Shown: positions 1 through 7,754, counted from the first letter of the stretch. The stretch: 35,223 nt of DNA from Siminovitchia acidinfaciens (GCF_003605385.1 NZ_QYTV02000006.1:1-35223); one strand, 5' to 3'. The notes: generated from the letters alone by a model not told the origin. Translations and numbers: made by a program.

Positions 1-66
1 TATTTGGCCATAAAAAAACCACACCTCCAATTGTTAGATGGTGTCTAACAATTAGGGTGCAGTTCA
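1..66. mobile_element. Terminal inverted repeat of an IS3-family (IS150-type) insertion sequence, truncated by window edge
   Basis: Read on the minus strand from position 66, the sequence begins TGAACTGCACCCTAATTG, which fits the TG...CA ends and the TGAACTG-type terminal repeat of IS150-group IS3 elements as I remember them. Just inside the end is a perfect 10-bp inverted repeat (AATTGTTAGA at 29-38, TCTAACAATT at 44-53) separated by 5 bases. The transposase would lie to the left of position 1 and is not visible. Family assignment rests on end similarity only. Confidence 0.6.
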
Positions 67-133
67 AGATGCCCTGTTTTTTTATGCAAAATATGAAAAC
101 TTAAAATCATACGAAATATTTTCTTTAAATCAT

Positions 134-169
134 GATTAGCCTTGTGCTTGTCGCCTAAGGCTAAGCGCC
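134..169 (+). repeat. Tail fragment of dispersed intergenic repeat (superfamily 1)
   Basis: The stretch reads GCCTTGTGCTTGTCGCCTAA then GGCTAAGCGCC. It matches the 3' tail of the element at 28528-28558 (GCCTTGTGCCTGTCACCTAA then GGCTGCGCGCC) with only a few differences. It sits directly upstream of the ypcP promoter, so only the tail of the element remains here. Confidence 0.6.
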
Positions 170-182
170 ATGTTCTTTTCTT

Positions 183-191
183 TGTTATAAT
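183..191 (+). promoter_or_regulatory. Extended -10 promoter for ypcP
   Basis: TGTTATAAT is a perfect -10 hexamer (186-191) with the TGn extension. No good -35 is seen 17 bases upstream. The start codon lies about 39 bases downstream. Confidence 0.55.
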
Positions 192-229
192 AGTTTTATA
201 TTAAATTTGGTTGAAAGGTGTATCCATTG

Positions 230-1150
230 ATGAATAATAATCGATTGTTACTAGTTGACGGAATGGCACTGCTTTTCCGTTCGTTTTTTGCGACGGCCAT
301 CAGAAAGCAATTTATGTTCAACAGCAAGGGGGTTCCAACAAACGCGGTCCAGGGTTTTTTACGTCACTTCCTAACCGCTATGGAGACCTCTGAACCTACG
401 CATGTTGCCGTTTGCTGGGATATGGGAAGCAAAACTTTCAGAAATGATATTTTCCAAGATTACAAGTCCAATCGGGAAGCTCCTCCTGTAGAGCTGCTGC
501 CCCAATTCGATTTGGCCAAAGAAGTGACTTCTGCTTTTGAGATACCGAATGTTGGCCTTCAAGGGTATGAAGCTGATGATTGCATCGGCACAATTTGCAA
601 ACAGGTAAAAGGGGAAATGGAAATTACCGTTTTGACGGGGGACCGCGACCTGCTCCAAATCCTGGATAATCGGGTGAATGTGTGGATCATGCAAAAAGGG
701 ATCGGGAATTACGCCAAGCATACAAAGAGTCTTTTTACGACCGACTACCAATTGGACCCTGAGCAGCTGGTCGATGTGAAGGCACTGATGGGAGATGCGA
801 GCGACGGGTATCCCGGTGTAAAAGGCATCGGTGAGAAGACCGCCACTAGACTTATTCAGGAGTATGGCGATATTGAGACATTGTTGGAAAATTTATCAGT
901 TTTGACACCAGGACAAAGAAATAAGATAGAGCAGGATAAAGAAATGATGTTTCTATCCCGGGAACTTGCAAAAATACATTGCGAGGTTCCTATTACAATG
1001 GACATAGAAAAGGCCGGATGGTCAGGGATTCCGCAAACCGCATTTGATTTCGTTCAAGAGCATGAGTTGAACAGTGTACGCCGACAGTTACACCTTTTTG
1101 ATAAGGCAAAGGCGGATAACCCTTTTGAAGAATGGGAAATGTCCCGTTGA
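230..1150 (+). CDS. ypcP: 5'-3' exonuclease, YpcP family (PolA N-terminal domain-like)
   Basis: A stand-alone relative of the 5'-nuclease domain of DNA polymerase I, expected to remove RNA primers and flaps during Okazaki fragment maturation. The protein opens with the LLLVDGMALLFR metal-site segment, has EADDCIGT and LTGDRDLLQI acidic motifs in the middle and a helix-3-turn-helix region (GVKGIGEKTATRL) that binds DNA. No polymerase domain follows, as in B. subtilis YpcP of about 296 residues. An in-frame GTG at 218 overlaps the ribosome binding site GAAAGGTG (213-220), so I prefer ATG 230, spaced 9 bases from it (306 residues). The gene is convergent with the RNase H-like gene. Function is confident by motif; the start is likely but not proven. 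Confidence 0.9.
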   Translation: MNNNRLLLVDGMALLFRSFFATAIRKQFMFNSKGVPTNAVQGFLRHFLTAMETSEPTHVAVCWDMGSKTFRNDIFQDYKSNREAPPVELLPQFDLAKEVTSAFEIPNVGLQGYEADDCIGTICKQVKGEMEITVLTGDRDLLQILDNRVNVWIMQKGIGNYAKHTKSLFTTDYQLDPEQLVDVKALMGDASDGYPGVKGIGEKTATRLIQEYGDIETLLENLSVLTPGQRNKIEQDKEMMFLSRELAKIHCEVPITMDIEKAGWSGIPQTAFDFVQEHELNSVRRQLHLFDKAKADNPFEEWEMSR

Positions 1151-1162
1151 TCGAACTCCCAA

Positions 1163-1570
1163 TTAAGCTTCATTGGGCTTTGATTTGATTTTTTGGATGG
1201 CTTTTTTTGCAAGCTCATCCGCTTTTTTGTTTTCCTTTGAAGGAATCCACTTGATGAAAAACAGATCGAAAAATTTTGCAAGATAAAGCGCCGTATCTAA
1301 AAGCTGGGCATACTTTTTGTTGCGAGTGAATTCTTTTTCCATGGCATCGACTACAAGCGAAGAGTCAGATCTTACTGAAATGATTGAATAGGAATGACCC
1401 CGACAAATTTCTAATGCTTTAATCAAGGCCATGAATTCAGCTTCGTGGTTGCTTAAACAGTCGAGCGGAATTGAATAGCTTTCGCTAAAACCGTTCTTTT
1501 TTATGTAAATGCCGATTCCGCTCGGCCCTGGATTTCCGGCACTAGCGCCGTCTATGTATACTTCAATCAC
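1163..1570 (-). CDS. ypdQ: RNase HI-like protein (YpdQ family)
   Basis: A compact RNase HI fold of 135 residues. The four acidic positions of the family are visible: D7 (VYIDGASAGNPG), E45 (NHEAEF), D69 (VRSDSS) and D118 (NKKADELA). RNase HI would cleave the RNA strand of RNA:DNA hybrids. As I recall, the B. subtilis homologue YpdQ showed no detectable RNase H activity, so function is best called RNase HI-like. The start is GTG (1568-1570), preceded by AGAGG about 10 bases upstream. It is divergent from ypeP, and its 3' end is 12 bases from the convergent ypcP stop. The order ypcP-ypdQ-ypeP-ypeQ-cspD resembles B. subtilis. Confidence 0.88.
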   Translation of the reverse strand: MIEVYIDGASAGNPGPSGIGIYIKKNGFSESYSIPLDCLSNHEAEFMALIKALEICRGHSYSIISVRSDSSLVVDAMEKEFTRNKKYAQLLDTALYLAKFFDLFFIKWIPSKENKKADELAKKAIQKIKSKPNEA

Positions 1571-1641
1571 TTATTCGGCCTCTTTCGTTCGGTTATTTTC
1601 CCGCAACTGGGGAAATATCATAGTTAAAGAACTTACCATAC

Positions 1642-1671
1642 ATTATAGTATGAGATGATGGATGGAACCAA
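1642..1671. promoter_or_regulatory. Divergent promoter region for ypdQ and ypeP
   Basis: On the minus strand TATAAT (1642-1647) lies 18 bases from TTGGTT (1666-1671) and fits a promoter for the RNase HI-like gene. On the plus strand the overlapping TATAGT (1644-1649) could serve ypeP, though I see no convincing -35 for it. Confidence 0.45.
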
Positions 1672-1697
1672 CAAAACTACATTGAGGGATCAGTTGA

Positions 1698-2357
1698 ATG
1701 AACATAAAGCTGAAATTTCAGTATAAGGGTATGAAAACAAAAGCGCTTCTGTTGGAATCGGAATGGTTTGAAGATAGGGAAATCAAACCGTTGGTAACCG
1801 ATATGGTAAAGACAGGCAGGATCAAAGATATTTATGTAATGGATGAAATGGGCAGGGAATGGACCTTAAAGGAATTCAATAAGTTAATGGAGAAAATGGA
1901 AGAGGAGCCGAGGAATCCCATAGTCTATTTTGACGGCGGCTATGATCGTGAAACTGAAAATGCCGGGATTGGCATAGTCATTTATTATGAAAAAGGACAG
2001 GAAACGTATCGATTAAGAAATAATGCAAAATTACTCGAGCTGCAAAGCAGTAGCGAAGCTGAATATGCCGCATTATACAATGCTGTAAAATTGCTTCAGC
2101 AACTTGAGGTGCATCATATGCCTTGTGTGTTCAAAGGGGATGCACAGGGAGTTATTAAACAGCTTGAGGGAGAATGGCCCTGCTATGAAAAAGCTCTTAA
2201 CCGCTGGCTTGACAGGATTGAAGATTTAATCAAGTCATTGGGGTTGAAGCCGACATTCAAGATTATATCCAGGAATGAAAATAAAGAAGCGCACAAACTT
2301 GCGAGCCAGGCACTTCAAGACAACATGATTGATAGCCACCTCAAAATTGAAAAATAG
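1698..2357 (+). CDS. ypeP: RNase H-fold protein, YpeP family
   Basis: 219 residues. An N-terminal region of about 70 residues is followed by an RNase H/reverse-transcriptase-like domain. Family positions visible are D79 (VYFDGGYD), E122 (SSSEAEYAAL) and D148 (FKGDAQGV). At the fourth position the usual Asp is His199 (NKEAHKLAS). The N-terminal part (FEDREIKPLVTDMVKTGRIKD) is a separate small domain I cannot name. ATG 1698 follows GAGGGA at good spacing. It is probably cotranscribed with ypeQ, 54 bases downstream. The substrate is unknown; an RNA:DNA hybrid is an inference from the fold. Confidence 0.85.
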   Translation: MNIKLKFQYKGMKTKALLLESEWFEDREIKPLVTDMVKTGRIKDIYVMDEMGREWTLKEFNKLMEKMEEEPRNPIVYFDGGYDRETENAGIGIVIYYEKGQETYRLRNNAKLLELQSSSEAEYAALYNAVKLLQQLEVHHMPCVFKGDAQGVIKQLEGEWPCYEKALNRWLDRIEDLIKSLGLKPTFKIISRNENKEAHKLASQALQDNMIDSHLKIEK

Positions 2358-2411
2358 AAAAACGATGTATTTTGTTAAGATTGAGTGTAAAGGGAAGGTT
2401 GGTCGCAAAAG

Positions 2412-2594
2412 ATGAACCGTTCGAAAGTGATGAAGGAAATTAATCATTTACTTAAAGAATATTGTGAGGACTGCTTTTTAAAGAAGCATTTTAGAAAAGA
2501 ATATAGCAAGACCTATGCTCACCATTTTTGCATCAAACAGTGTACAGTTGGTGAGAGCCTTCAAAGAAAAGGGAATTTATTAATAAAACAATAA
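2412..2594 (+). CDS. ypeQ: Small zinc-finger protein, YpeQ family
   Basis: 60 residues with a Cys/His set that fits one zinc site: EYCEDC near the start, then YAHHFCIKQC in the middle. It resembles the small zinc-finger domain proteins encoded next to ypeP in Bacillus. The molecular role is unknown. It follows ypeP closely, and a terminator starts at its stop codon, so ypeP-ypeQ form a two-gene operon. A recognisable but weak ribosome binding site (GGGAAGG) lies about 13 bases upstream. Confidence 0.75.
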   Translation: MNRSKVMKEINHLLKEYCEDCFLKKHFRKEYSKTYAHHFCIKQCTVGESLQRKGNLLIKQ

Positions 2595-2633
2595 AAGGCT
2601 GACAAAAAAATTGCCAGCCTTTCAAACTTTTTT
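2594..2633. terminator. Rho-independent terminator between ypeQ and cspD
   Basis: Inverted repeat AAAGGCTG (2594-2601) and CAGCCTTT (2615-2622), followed by TTTTTT. It lies between convergent genes; its 5' arm touches the ypeQ stop codon and its T-tract touches the cspD stop codon, so it may act in both directions. Confidence 0.75.
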
Positions 2634-2841
2634 ATATAGAAGCTACTTTATTTACGTTAGCTGCTTGAGGCCCACGGTTTCCTTCAACAATTTCGAAAGA
2701 AACTTCTTCGCCTTCTTCCAATGTTTTAAAGCCTTCTCCTTGGATTGCGGTAAAATGTACGAAAACGTCGTCTCCGCCCTCAACTTCGATGAAACCGTAA
2801 CCTTTTTCATTGTTAAACCATTTTACTTTTCCGTTTTGCAT
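2632..2841 (-). CDS. cspD: Cold-shock protein (CspD-like)
   Basis: A 69-residue single cold-shock domain with both RNA-binding motifs, RNP1 KGYGFIEV and RNP2 DDVFVHF. Such proteins bind single-stranded RNA/DNA and keep mRNAs unfolded, especially after cold shock. Most bacterial family members are 65-70 residues. The start is supported by TTTAGGAGGATT, 6 bases from ATG. The name cspD follows from its position next to ypeP/ypeQ, as in B. subtilis; the sequence alone would also fit cspB or cspC. Upstream (2842-2930) the minus strand carries TTTTCA and TAATAT 17 bases apart, a possible weak promoter. Confidence 0.93.
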   Translation of the reverse strand: MQNGKVKWFNNEKGYGFIEVEGGDDVFVHFTAIQGEGFKTLEEGEEVSFEIVEGNRGPQAANVNKVASI

Positions 2842-3125
2842 GCACTTAATCCTCCTAAATCTTTCGGCACTGCTGCCTATGAAAAAATATTATCATAAAG
2901 CAAAACAACTGAAAAATCTGTAGATTCCCTATATTTTGCTTAAATGATAAATCAACTATACAACAGGAAAAATAAAGAGTCAAGAAAACGATGGCAAACT
3001 AACTCGATTAATTCGAAAATTATAATAACAGAAAACGCAGGGAGGACAGTCATCACTTGTTAAAACAGGCTTCTTATAGTACACTTTTATGTGCTTATCA
3101 CTGGATAGAGGAGGGAAATTGACAG

Positions 3126-3560
3126 ATGCCAACCCCAAGCATGGAGGATTATATTGAACAAATATATTTGCTAATCAGTAACAAAGGATATGCTAGAGTT
3201 TCAGATATCGCAGAAGCTCTTGAAGTCCATCCCTCCTCGGTTACGAAAATGGTTCAGAAACTAGATCGGGAAAGCTATCTTCATTATGAACGATACAGAG
3301 GCCTTATTCTTACATCAAAAGGAAAAAAAATAGGCAAACGGCTGGTCGAACGGCACGATCTTCTAGAAAGGTTTCTAAAAATTATCGGGGTAGAAGATGA
3401 AAATATATATGAAGATGTGGAAGGAATCGAACATCATTTGAGCTGGAATTCAATTGACCGAATCGGCGACCTGGTACAATACTTTGAAGAGTGTCCAGAC
3501 AGGATGGCAGACCTGCAGCTTGTTCAGGAAAAAAATGAAGAGGAAACAGCCAATCAGTAA
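3126..3560 (+). CDS. mntR: Manganese-sensing transcriptional regulator MntR (DtxR family)
   Basis: 144 residues: an N-terminal winged helix-turn-helix (about 1-70) and a C-terminal metal-binding dimerisation domain. All six metal ligands known from B. subtilis MntR occur at the same numbers: D8, E11, H77, E99, E102, H103. With Mn(II) bound, MntR represses Mn importers and activates efflux genes. No transporter gene lies beside it here. The ribosome binding site GAGGAGGGA is strong. The 2842-3125 gap upstream holds the cspD leader and AT-rich sequence with TATAAT at 3021-3026 but no convincing -35. A strong terminator follows the gene, so it is monocistronic. Confidence 0.95.
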   Translation: MPTPSMEDYIEQIYLLISNKGYARVSDIAEALEVHPSSVTKMVQKLDRESYLHYERYRGLILTSKGKKIGKRLVERHDLLERFLKIIGVEDENIYEDVEGIEHHLSWNSIDRIGDLVQYFEECPDRMADLQLVQEKNEEETANQ

Positions 3561-3574
3561 TGCATATCACGTAC

Positions 3575-3614
3575 AAACGCTTTGAACAATTTCGTTCGAA
3601 GCGTTTTTCTCTTT
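3575..3614 (+). terminator. Terminator of mntR
   Basis: A 13-bp stem with one G-T pair: AAACGCTTTGAAC (3575-3587) and GTTCGAAGCGTTT (3594-3606), six-base loop, then TTCTCTTTTA. Confidence 0.85.
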
Positions 3615-3680
3615 TATTGAGGACTTGGCTTAATATGTTTTTTGTTGATGTCTTGCAAGAAAGGCGAAGGTCTTGGCAGA

Positions 3681-3776
3681 AAAGGGGCTTTGCCCCTCTT
3701 TAAAATACCGGCGACGAGGAGACTCACCGACCGTTACCTTGAAAGCGTCCTTCTGGAGCGGAAATCAACTTTAATA
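3681..3776 (+). repeat. Dispersed GC-rich intergenic repeat (superfamily 2)
   Basis: Contains GACGAGGAGACTCACCGACC, then AAAGCGTCC and CTGGAGCGGAAATCAAC, which I recognise as a widespread Bacillus intergenic repeat. A short hairpin AGGGGC/GCCCCT (3683-3697) lies at its left side. The copy at 16827-16886 shares AAAGCGTCC and CGGAAATCAAC. The gene-free stretch 3561-3918 therefore holds the mntR terminator, this repeat and the fhs promoter; a 63-codon open frame across it is a repeat translation, not a gene. Confidence 0.65.
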
Positions 3777-3880
3777 ATTAACTCAACCAAGAGTATTATT
3801 CATCTGAAAGCCGAAGGTGTTAGTGACAATTAAAATAAGGAACAGGATTCGTCATCGGGTAAGGAAAAGATGGTGTAATA

Positions 3881-3889
3881 TGGTACAAT
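3881..3889 (+). promoter_or_regulatory. Extended -10 promoter for fhs
   Basis: TGGTACAAT (TGn plus TACAAT) lies 29 bases upstream of the fhs start. No clear -35 was seen. No riboswitch-like structure was recognised. Confidence 0.45.
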
Positions 3890-3918
3890 TGGTTTAAAAA
3901 ATATCAGGAGGAACCCAT

Positions 3919-5604
3919 GTGAGCCAAAAAAAGCCAATGAGTGATATTGAAATTGCACAGACCTCTGAATTATGGCCTATCCAGCAAGTAGCAGAGAAGA
4001 TCGGCCTGTTTGATGATGACATTGAATACTATGGGAAATACAAAGCAAAGATTTCTTATGAAAAGATTAAAGAACTTCAAACGAACAAAGATGGGAAGCT
4101 TATTCTTGTCACATCCATCAACCCAACCCCTGCTGGTGAAGGGAAATCCACAGTAACGGTAGGCCTGGGAGATGCTCTATCCAAGCTTGGAAAAAAGACC
4201 GTCATTGCCCTAAGGGAGCCTTCGCTTGGTCCGACGATGGGAATCAAGGGCGGGGCTACTGGTGGTGGCCGGTCACAAGTTCTACCAATGGAAGATATCA
4301 ATTTGCATTTTACAGGTGATCTGCATGCGATAACTACAGCAAACAATGCGCTTGCAGCTTTGCTGGATAATCACATGCAACAGGGTAATAAATTGAAGAT
4401 CGATCAGCGCAGAATTGCCTGGAAAAGAGCCGTCGATTTGAATGACCGTGCTTTGCGAGAAGTGGTCGTAGGCCTGGGAGGACCAGCTCAGGGTGTTCCG
4501 CGAGAGGATGGATTCGATATTACTGTCGCGTCCGAAATCATGGCGGTGCTGTGCCTGTCGACGGATTTGGATGATTTGAAACGCAGACTTTCCAGAATGG
4601 TCATTGCCTATAATACAGATAAGAAGCCTGTTACGGTTAAAGATCTCGGAGTTCAAGGTGCACTTTCATTATTGTTAAAGGATGCACTCAAACCAAATCT
4701 TGTCCAAACAATCGAACATACTCCGGCCATTATCCACGGCGGTCCGTTCGCTAATATTGCCCATGGGTGCAACAGCATCATGGCTACGAAAACGGCGGCA
4801 AAAATAGGTGATTACGTGGTGACAGAATCCGGCTTTGGAGCAGATCTGGGTGCCGAAAAATTTCTTCATATTAAATCCAGAAACGCCGGACTGCAGCCGG
4901 ATGCAGTCGTTATTGTGGCAACAATCAGGGCCTTAAAGATGCATGGTGGAGTTCCGAAAGATGAATTGACCCATGAAAATATCATGGCTCTTGAAAAAGG
5001 CTTGGAAAACCTCAAGAAACATACCGAAACAATAGCAAAATTCGGATTGCCTTTTGTTGTGGCGATCAACAAGTTTTCTGCCGATACTGAGTCTGAAGTA
5101 ACTCTGCTTGAGAAATGGTGTGACAGACATTCCATACCGGTTGCATTGACTGAAGTTTGGGAAAAAGGCGGGGAAGGCGGGATCCGCCTTGCCGAAAAAG
5201 TGTTGCATGAAATAGAAAAGGATAATAGTCAATTCAATTATTTATACGACATTTCAGAATCACTTGAAGGCAAAATCAGGACAATCGTTCAGGAAGTATA
5301 TGGCGGAAAGGATGTAGAATTTTCTGTTGCGGCAATGAAGCAATTGAAAGAGTTTGAAGATTTTGGTTGGGGAAATCTGCCAATTTGTATGGCGAAAACA
5401 CAATATTCACTTTCGGACGATCCCGCAAAGCTAGGCCGGCCTGAAGACTTCATCATCCATGTCCGCGAGCTCAAGCCTAAGCTGGGCGCCGGCTTTATAG
5501 TGGCGTTGACAGGCGAGATGATGACAATGCCGGGTCTTCCAAAGGAACCCGCAGCAAATCATATGGATGTGGATGAACAAGGACGGGCCATCGGACTGTT
5601 TTGA
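3919..5604 (+). CDS. fhs: Formate-tetrahydrofolate ligase
   Basis: 561 residues, the usual family length. It makes 10-formyl-tetrahydrofolate from formate, ATP and tetrahydrofolate in one-carbon metabolism. The nucleotide loop [10 protein letters not shown] is at residues 69-78, followed by conserved [18 protein letters not shown]. The start is GTG: AGGAGG at 3906-3911 is seven bases upstream, while the overlapping ATG at 3917 reads straight into a stop. The gene is monocistronic between its own promoter and terminator. B. subtilis 168 lacks fhs as far as I recall, so this is a lineage difference; thyA and dfrA, which also use folates, lie 3 kb away but are not in the same operon. Confidence 0.97.
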   Translation: MSQKKPMSDIEIAQTSELWPIQQVAEKIGLFDDDIEYYGKYKAKISYEKIKELQTNKDGKLILVTSINPTPAGEGKSTVTVGLGDALSKLGKKTVIALREPSLGPTMGIKGGATGGGRSQVLPMEDINLHFTGDLHAITTANNALAALLDNHMQQGNKLKIDQRRIAWKRAVDLNDRALREVVVGLGGPAQGVPREDGFDITVASEIMAVLCLSTDLDDLKRRLSRMVIAYNTDKKPVTVKDLGVQGALSLLLKDALKPNLVQTIEHTPAIIHGGPFANIAHGCNSIMATKTAAKIGDYVVTESGFGADLGAEKFLHIKSRNAGLQPDAVVIVATIRALKMHGGVPKDELTHENIMALEKGLENLKKHTETIAKFGLPFVVAINKFSADTESEVTLLEKWCDRHSIPVALTEVWEKGGEGGIRLAEKVLHEIEKDNSQFNYLYDISESLEGKIRTIVQEVYGGKDVEFSVAAMKQLKEFEDFGWGNLPICMAKTQYSLSDDPAKLGRPEDFIIHVRELKPKLGAGFIVALTGEMMTMPGLPKEPAANHMDVDEQGRAIGLF

Positions 5605-5658
5605 GACAGGAAAAAACGGTGTGAGGTTTGCTAGTGACTGGATTGGTATATTTTATAT

Positions 5659-5690
5659 GGGGCAAACCATCTGTGTTTGCGCCCTTTTTT
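5659..5690 (+). terminator. Terminator of fhs
   Basis: GGGCAAAC (5660-5667) pairs with GTTTGCGCCC (5675-5684) with a two-base bulge, followed by six T residues. Confidence 0.75.
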
Positions 5691-5818
5691 AATCGGTTTT
5701 AGCCAATAAACGCTTGGGCATTAGTTCAATGAATTTGATCATTAGGGGCCAGTAGGCGTCTATGATACAATAACGATACGGCTATTCAATCGATAATTTG
5801 CGGGAAAGGTGGATTGTC

Positions 5819-6955
5819 ATGCATATAAAAACAATTGAACCGACACCGAGTCCAAATACGATGAAGGTGATTTTAAGCGAGGAACTTGAAGCGGGCGTGA
5901 GCAATAATTATAAGAAGGAAAATACCGACACAGCACCTCCTTATATAAAAGAGATTCTGGAAATAGATGGTGTTAAGGGAGTTTATCACGTCGCCGATTT
6001 TCTGGCTGTGGAAAGAAACGGAAAGTTCCATTGGGAAGAAATTTTACCAAAAGTAAGGGAAGTATTCGGCGAGGATCCGCAAGCTGCAAATGAAAGTGAT
6101 AAACGGGTGGATGAGCATTACGGTGAAGTAGATGTACAGGTGCAAATGTTCAAAGGCATTCCGCTCCAGGTCAAGCTTTCCACCGGGACCGAGGAAAAGA
6201 GATTCGGACTCCCCGAACGCTTTATGGAAGCCATGACAGCGGCTCAGTCGGAAGGTGAAAACTATGTACTTCTAAGAAAATGGAAGGACATGGGTGTTAG
6301 ATACGGCGATTTGGATACGATTGGCCAACAGGTAGCAGAGGAGCTGGGAGCAGCCTACCCGGAAGACAGATTAAATCAGCTTGTAGAAAATGCCAAAAAT
6401 CCTGATCTTGTCCGAGCTGTTACATCTAGGAAGCTAATCAAGCTTACACCAGGAATGCTCGAAGAACCTGATTGGAGAAAAAGATATCAGCTCCTGGAAC
6501 AGATGGAGACGCCGGGACTTGAAGATTTGCCTGTGCTGGAAAAAGCACTGCATGATGAAAAATCTTCAATTCGTAGACTGGCAGTTGTATATCTCGGAAT
6601 GATCGAAGATAAAAAAGTTCTTCCTCTTTTATACGCGGGGCTTCACGATAAAACAGTCACTGTCAGAAGAACTGCAGGGGATTGTTTATCAGATCTCGGC
6701 TTTCCTGAAGCGATGGAACAGATGAGCCAGGCACTCAGAGACAAGAGTAGAATCGTGCGATGGCGGGCTGCAATGTTCTTATATGAAGTGGGTGATGAGC
6801 GGGTATTGCCTGCCCTTAAGGCCGCTGAAAATGATCCGGAATTTGAAGTGCGTTTGCAGATAAAAATGGCGATTGAACGAATTGAGGGTGGAGAAGAGGC
6901 GAAAGGCTCGGTTTGGAAACAAATGACCGAAGCAAGGAAACAAACAACGAATTAA
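5819..6955 (+). CDS. ypgR: CvfC/YpgR family protein: scaffold-like N-terminal domain plus HEAT repeats
   Basis: 378 residues from ATG 5819, chosen because GAAAGGTGG lies 8 bases upstream; an upstream in-frame ATG (5798) has no such site. The N-terminus (IKTIEPTPSPNTMKV) resembles Nfu/Scaffold-N domains, and the last third has HEAT-like helical repeats (residues about 240-365, for example SSIRRLAVVYLGMIEDKKVL, TVTVRRTAGDCLSDLGFPEA, SRIVRWRAAMFLYEVGDERV). The family includes conserved virulence factor C of Staphylococcus and B. subtilis YpgR. The biochemical role is unknown; the N-terminal domain suggests a link to Fe-S protein maturation, which is inference. It is 19 bases upstream of the bacilliredoxin gene and probably cotranscribed. 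Confidence 0.85.
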   Translation: MHIKTIEPTPSPNTMKVILSEELEAGVSNNYKKENTDTAPPYIKEILEIDGVKGVYHVADFLAVERNGKFHWEEILPKVREVFGEDPQAANESDKRVDEHYGEVDVQVQMFKGIPLQVKLSTGTEEKRFGLPERFMEAMTAAQSEGENYVLLRKWKDMGVRYGDLDTIGQQVAEELGAAYPEDRLNQLVENAKNPDLVRAVTSRKLIKLTPGMLEEPDWRKRYQLLEQMETPGLEDLPVLEKALHDEKSSIRRLAVVYLGMIEDKKVLPLLYAGLHDKTVTVRRTAGDCLSDLGFPEAMEQMSQALRDKSRIVRWRAAMFLYEVGDERVLPALKAAENDPEFEVRLQIKMAIERIEGGEEAKGSVWKQMTEARKQTTN

Positions 6956-6974
6956 CGGAAATGGAGGAATCACC

Positions 6975-7412
6975 ATGTCAATGGCCTATGAGGAATACAT
7001 GAAACAAGTAATAAAACCGATGAGGGAACAACTTGTACGTGCAAACTTTAAGGAACTTTTAACTCCTGAAGAAGTAGAAGAGTATATGAGTCAGGTGACA
7101 GGAACAACGCTTGTTGTCGTCAACTCGGTCTGCGGTTGTGCTGCTGGTCTTGCAAGACCGGCGGCCATCAAGGCAATAGAGGAAAGCCCTCATAAGCCGG
7201 ATCATCTCGTCACGGTGTTTGCCGGCCAAGAGAGGGAAGCAACGGCCAAAATGCGTGAATATTTTACCGGCTACGAACCATCATCACCTTCGATTGCATT
7301 AATGAAGGGAAATGAGGTCGTTCATTTTATTCCAAGAGAAGAGATAGAGGATAATGAGCTTGAAGACATCGTCGCTGGTTTAACAACCGCTTTTGAAAAA
7401 AATTGTATGTAA
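6975..7412 (+). CDS. brxA: Bacilliredoxin YphP (BrxA family)
   Basis: 145 residues with the bacilliredoxin CGC motif (NSVCGCAAG, C53 and C55), the same positions as in B. subtilis YphP. BrxA/BrxB remove bacillithiol from S-bacillithiolated proteins after oxidative stress. GGAGG precedes ATG 6975. I assign YphP instead of the paralogue YqiW because ypgR is immediately upstream, as near the B. subtilis gene. An 11-bp hairpin terminator follows. Confidence 0.93.
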   Translation: MSMAYEEYMKQVIKPMREQLVRANFKELLTPEEVEEYMSQVTGTTLVVVNSVCGCAAGLARPAAIKAIEESPHKPDHLVTVFAGQEREATAKMREYFTGYEPSSPSIALMKGNEVVHFIPREEIEDNELEDIVAGLTTAFEKNCM

Positions 7413-7419
7413 AAGGAGA

Positions 7420-7450
7420 GAGCTTTGGGCTGCTCTAATGCCCAAAGCTC
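7420..7450. terminator. Bidirectional hairpin between brxA and the minus-strand peptide gene
   Basis: Perfect 11-bp stem GAGCTTTGGGC (7420-7430) and GCCCAAAGCTC (7440-7450). On the minus strand it is followed by CTCCTTTT; on the plus strand no T-tract follows. It directly abuts the stop codon of the small minus-strand ORF. Confidence 0.7.
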
Positions 7451-7525
7451 TTAATCAGCAATATTCATATAAACGAAATAGCCAAGCATAACAATGAGTC
7501 CGATTGAAACTAGTACTGATGTCAT
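7451..7525 (-). CDS. 24-residue single-span membrane peptide
   Basis: ATG (7523-7525) is preceded by AAGGAGGG at seven bases, an ideal ribosome binding site, and by TATAAT at 7560-7565 on the same strand. The peptide starts MTSVLVSIGLIVMLGYFVYM and ends with Asn-Ile-Ala-Asp: one hydrophobic segment spans nearly all of it, with an acidic C-terminus. A terminator hairpin directly follows the stop. The complete set of expression signals around so short a frame argues that it is a real gene. The function is unknown; I do not recognise the family. Roles typical of such peptides (tuning a membrane protein) would be speculation. Confidence 0.65.
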   Translation of the reverse strand: MTSVLVSIGLIVMLGYFVYMNIAD

Positions 7526-7559
7526 CTGTTAACCCTCCTTAATCCAAACGAATACTCAT

Positions 7560-7565
7560 ATTATA
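7560..7565 (-). promoter_or_regulatory. -10 box for the small membrane peptide gene
   Basis: A perfect TATAAT on the minus strand, about 35 bases upstream of the ATG. The -35 region is not convincing. Confidence 0.5.
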
Positions 7566-7696
7566 CCTCAACTCAAAATTTTTACCATTCTTAAGACATC
7601 TTTGTCGTTTGATGAACATTATCGTAAAATCCTTCCTGCCGTATCGATATGTAACGATGAAATTCTTCTGGGAATCTCTAAATCTCTCGCTAAGTA

Positions 7697-7705
7697 TGAT
7701 ATAAT
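7697..7705 (+). promoter_or_regulatory. Extended -10 promoter upstream of the metallopeptidase gene
   Basis: TGATATAAT: a perfect -10 with TGn extension, 50 bases before ATG 7755. It supports that start, since an upstream in-frame ATG at 7602 would precede the promoter. Confidence 0.5.
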
Positions 7706-7754
7706 TTTATGTATCCTAAAGCGAAAAATATTAGTAGAGAAGGGGCACCCCGGA

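Noticed and set aside
2611-2898. 95-codon plus-strand ORF opposite cspD
   Set aside because: Complement of the cold-shock gene and its leader; cspD has the conserved RNP motifs and a strong ribosome binding site.
3642-3833. 63-codon ORF between mntR and fhs
   Set aside because: It runs across the superfamily 2 repeat, lacks a ribosome binding site and has no protein family features.
3840-3918. Riboswitch or T-box upstream of fhs
   Set aside because: The leader after the -10 box is only about 25 bases, too short for such structures.
4282-4656. 124-codon minus-strand ORF inside fhs
   Set aside because: Antisense to a well conserved enzyme; no ribosome binding site.
7602-7754. N-terminal extension of the metallopeptidase frame
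   Set aside because: It precedes the promoter-like TGATATAAT, lacks a ribosome binding site and would bury the signal peptide.
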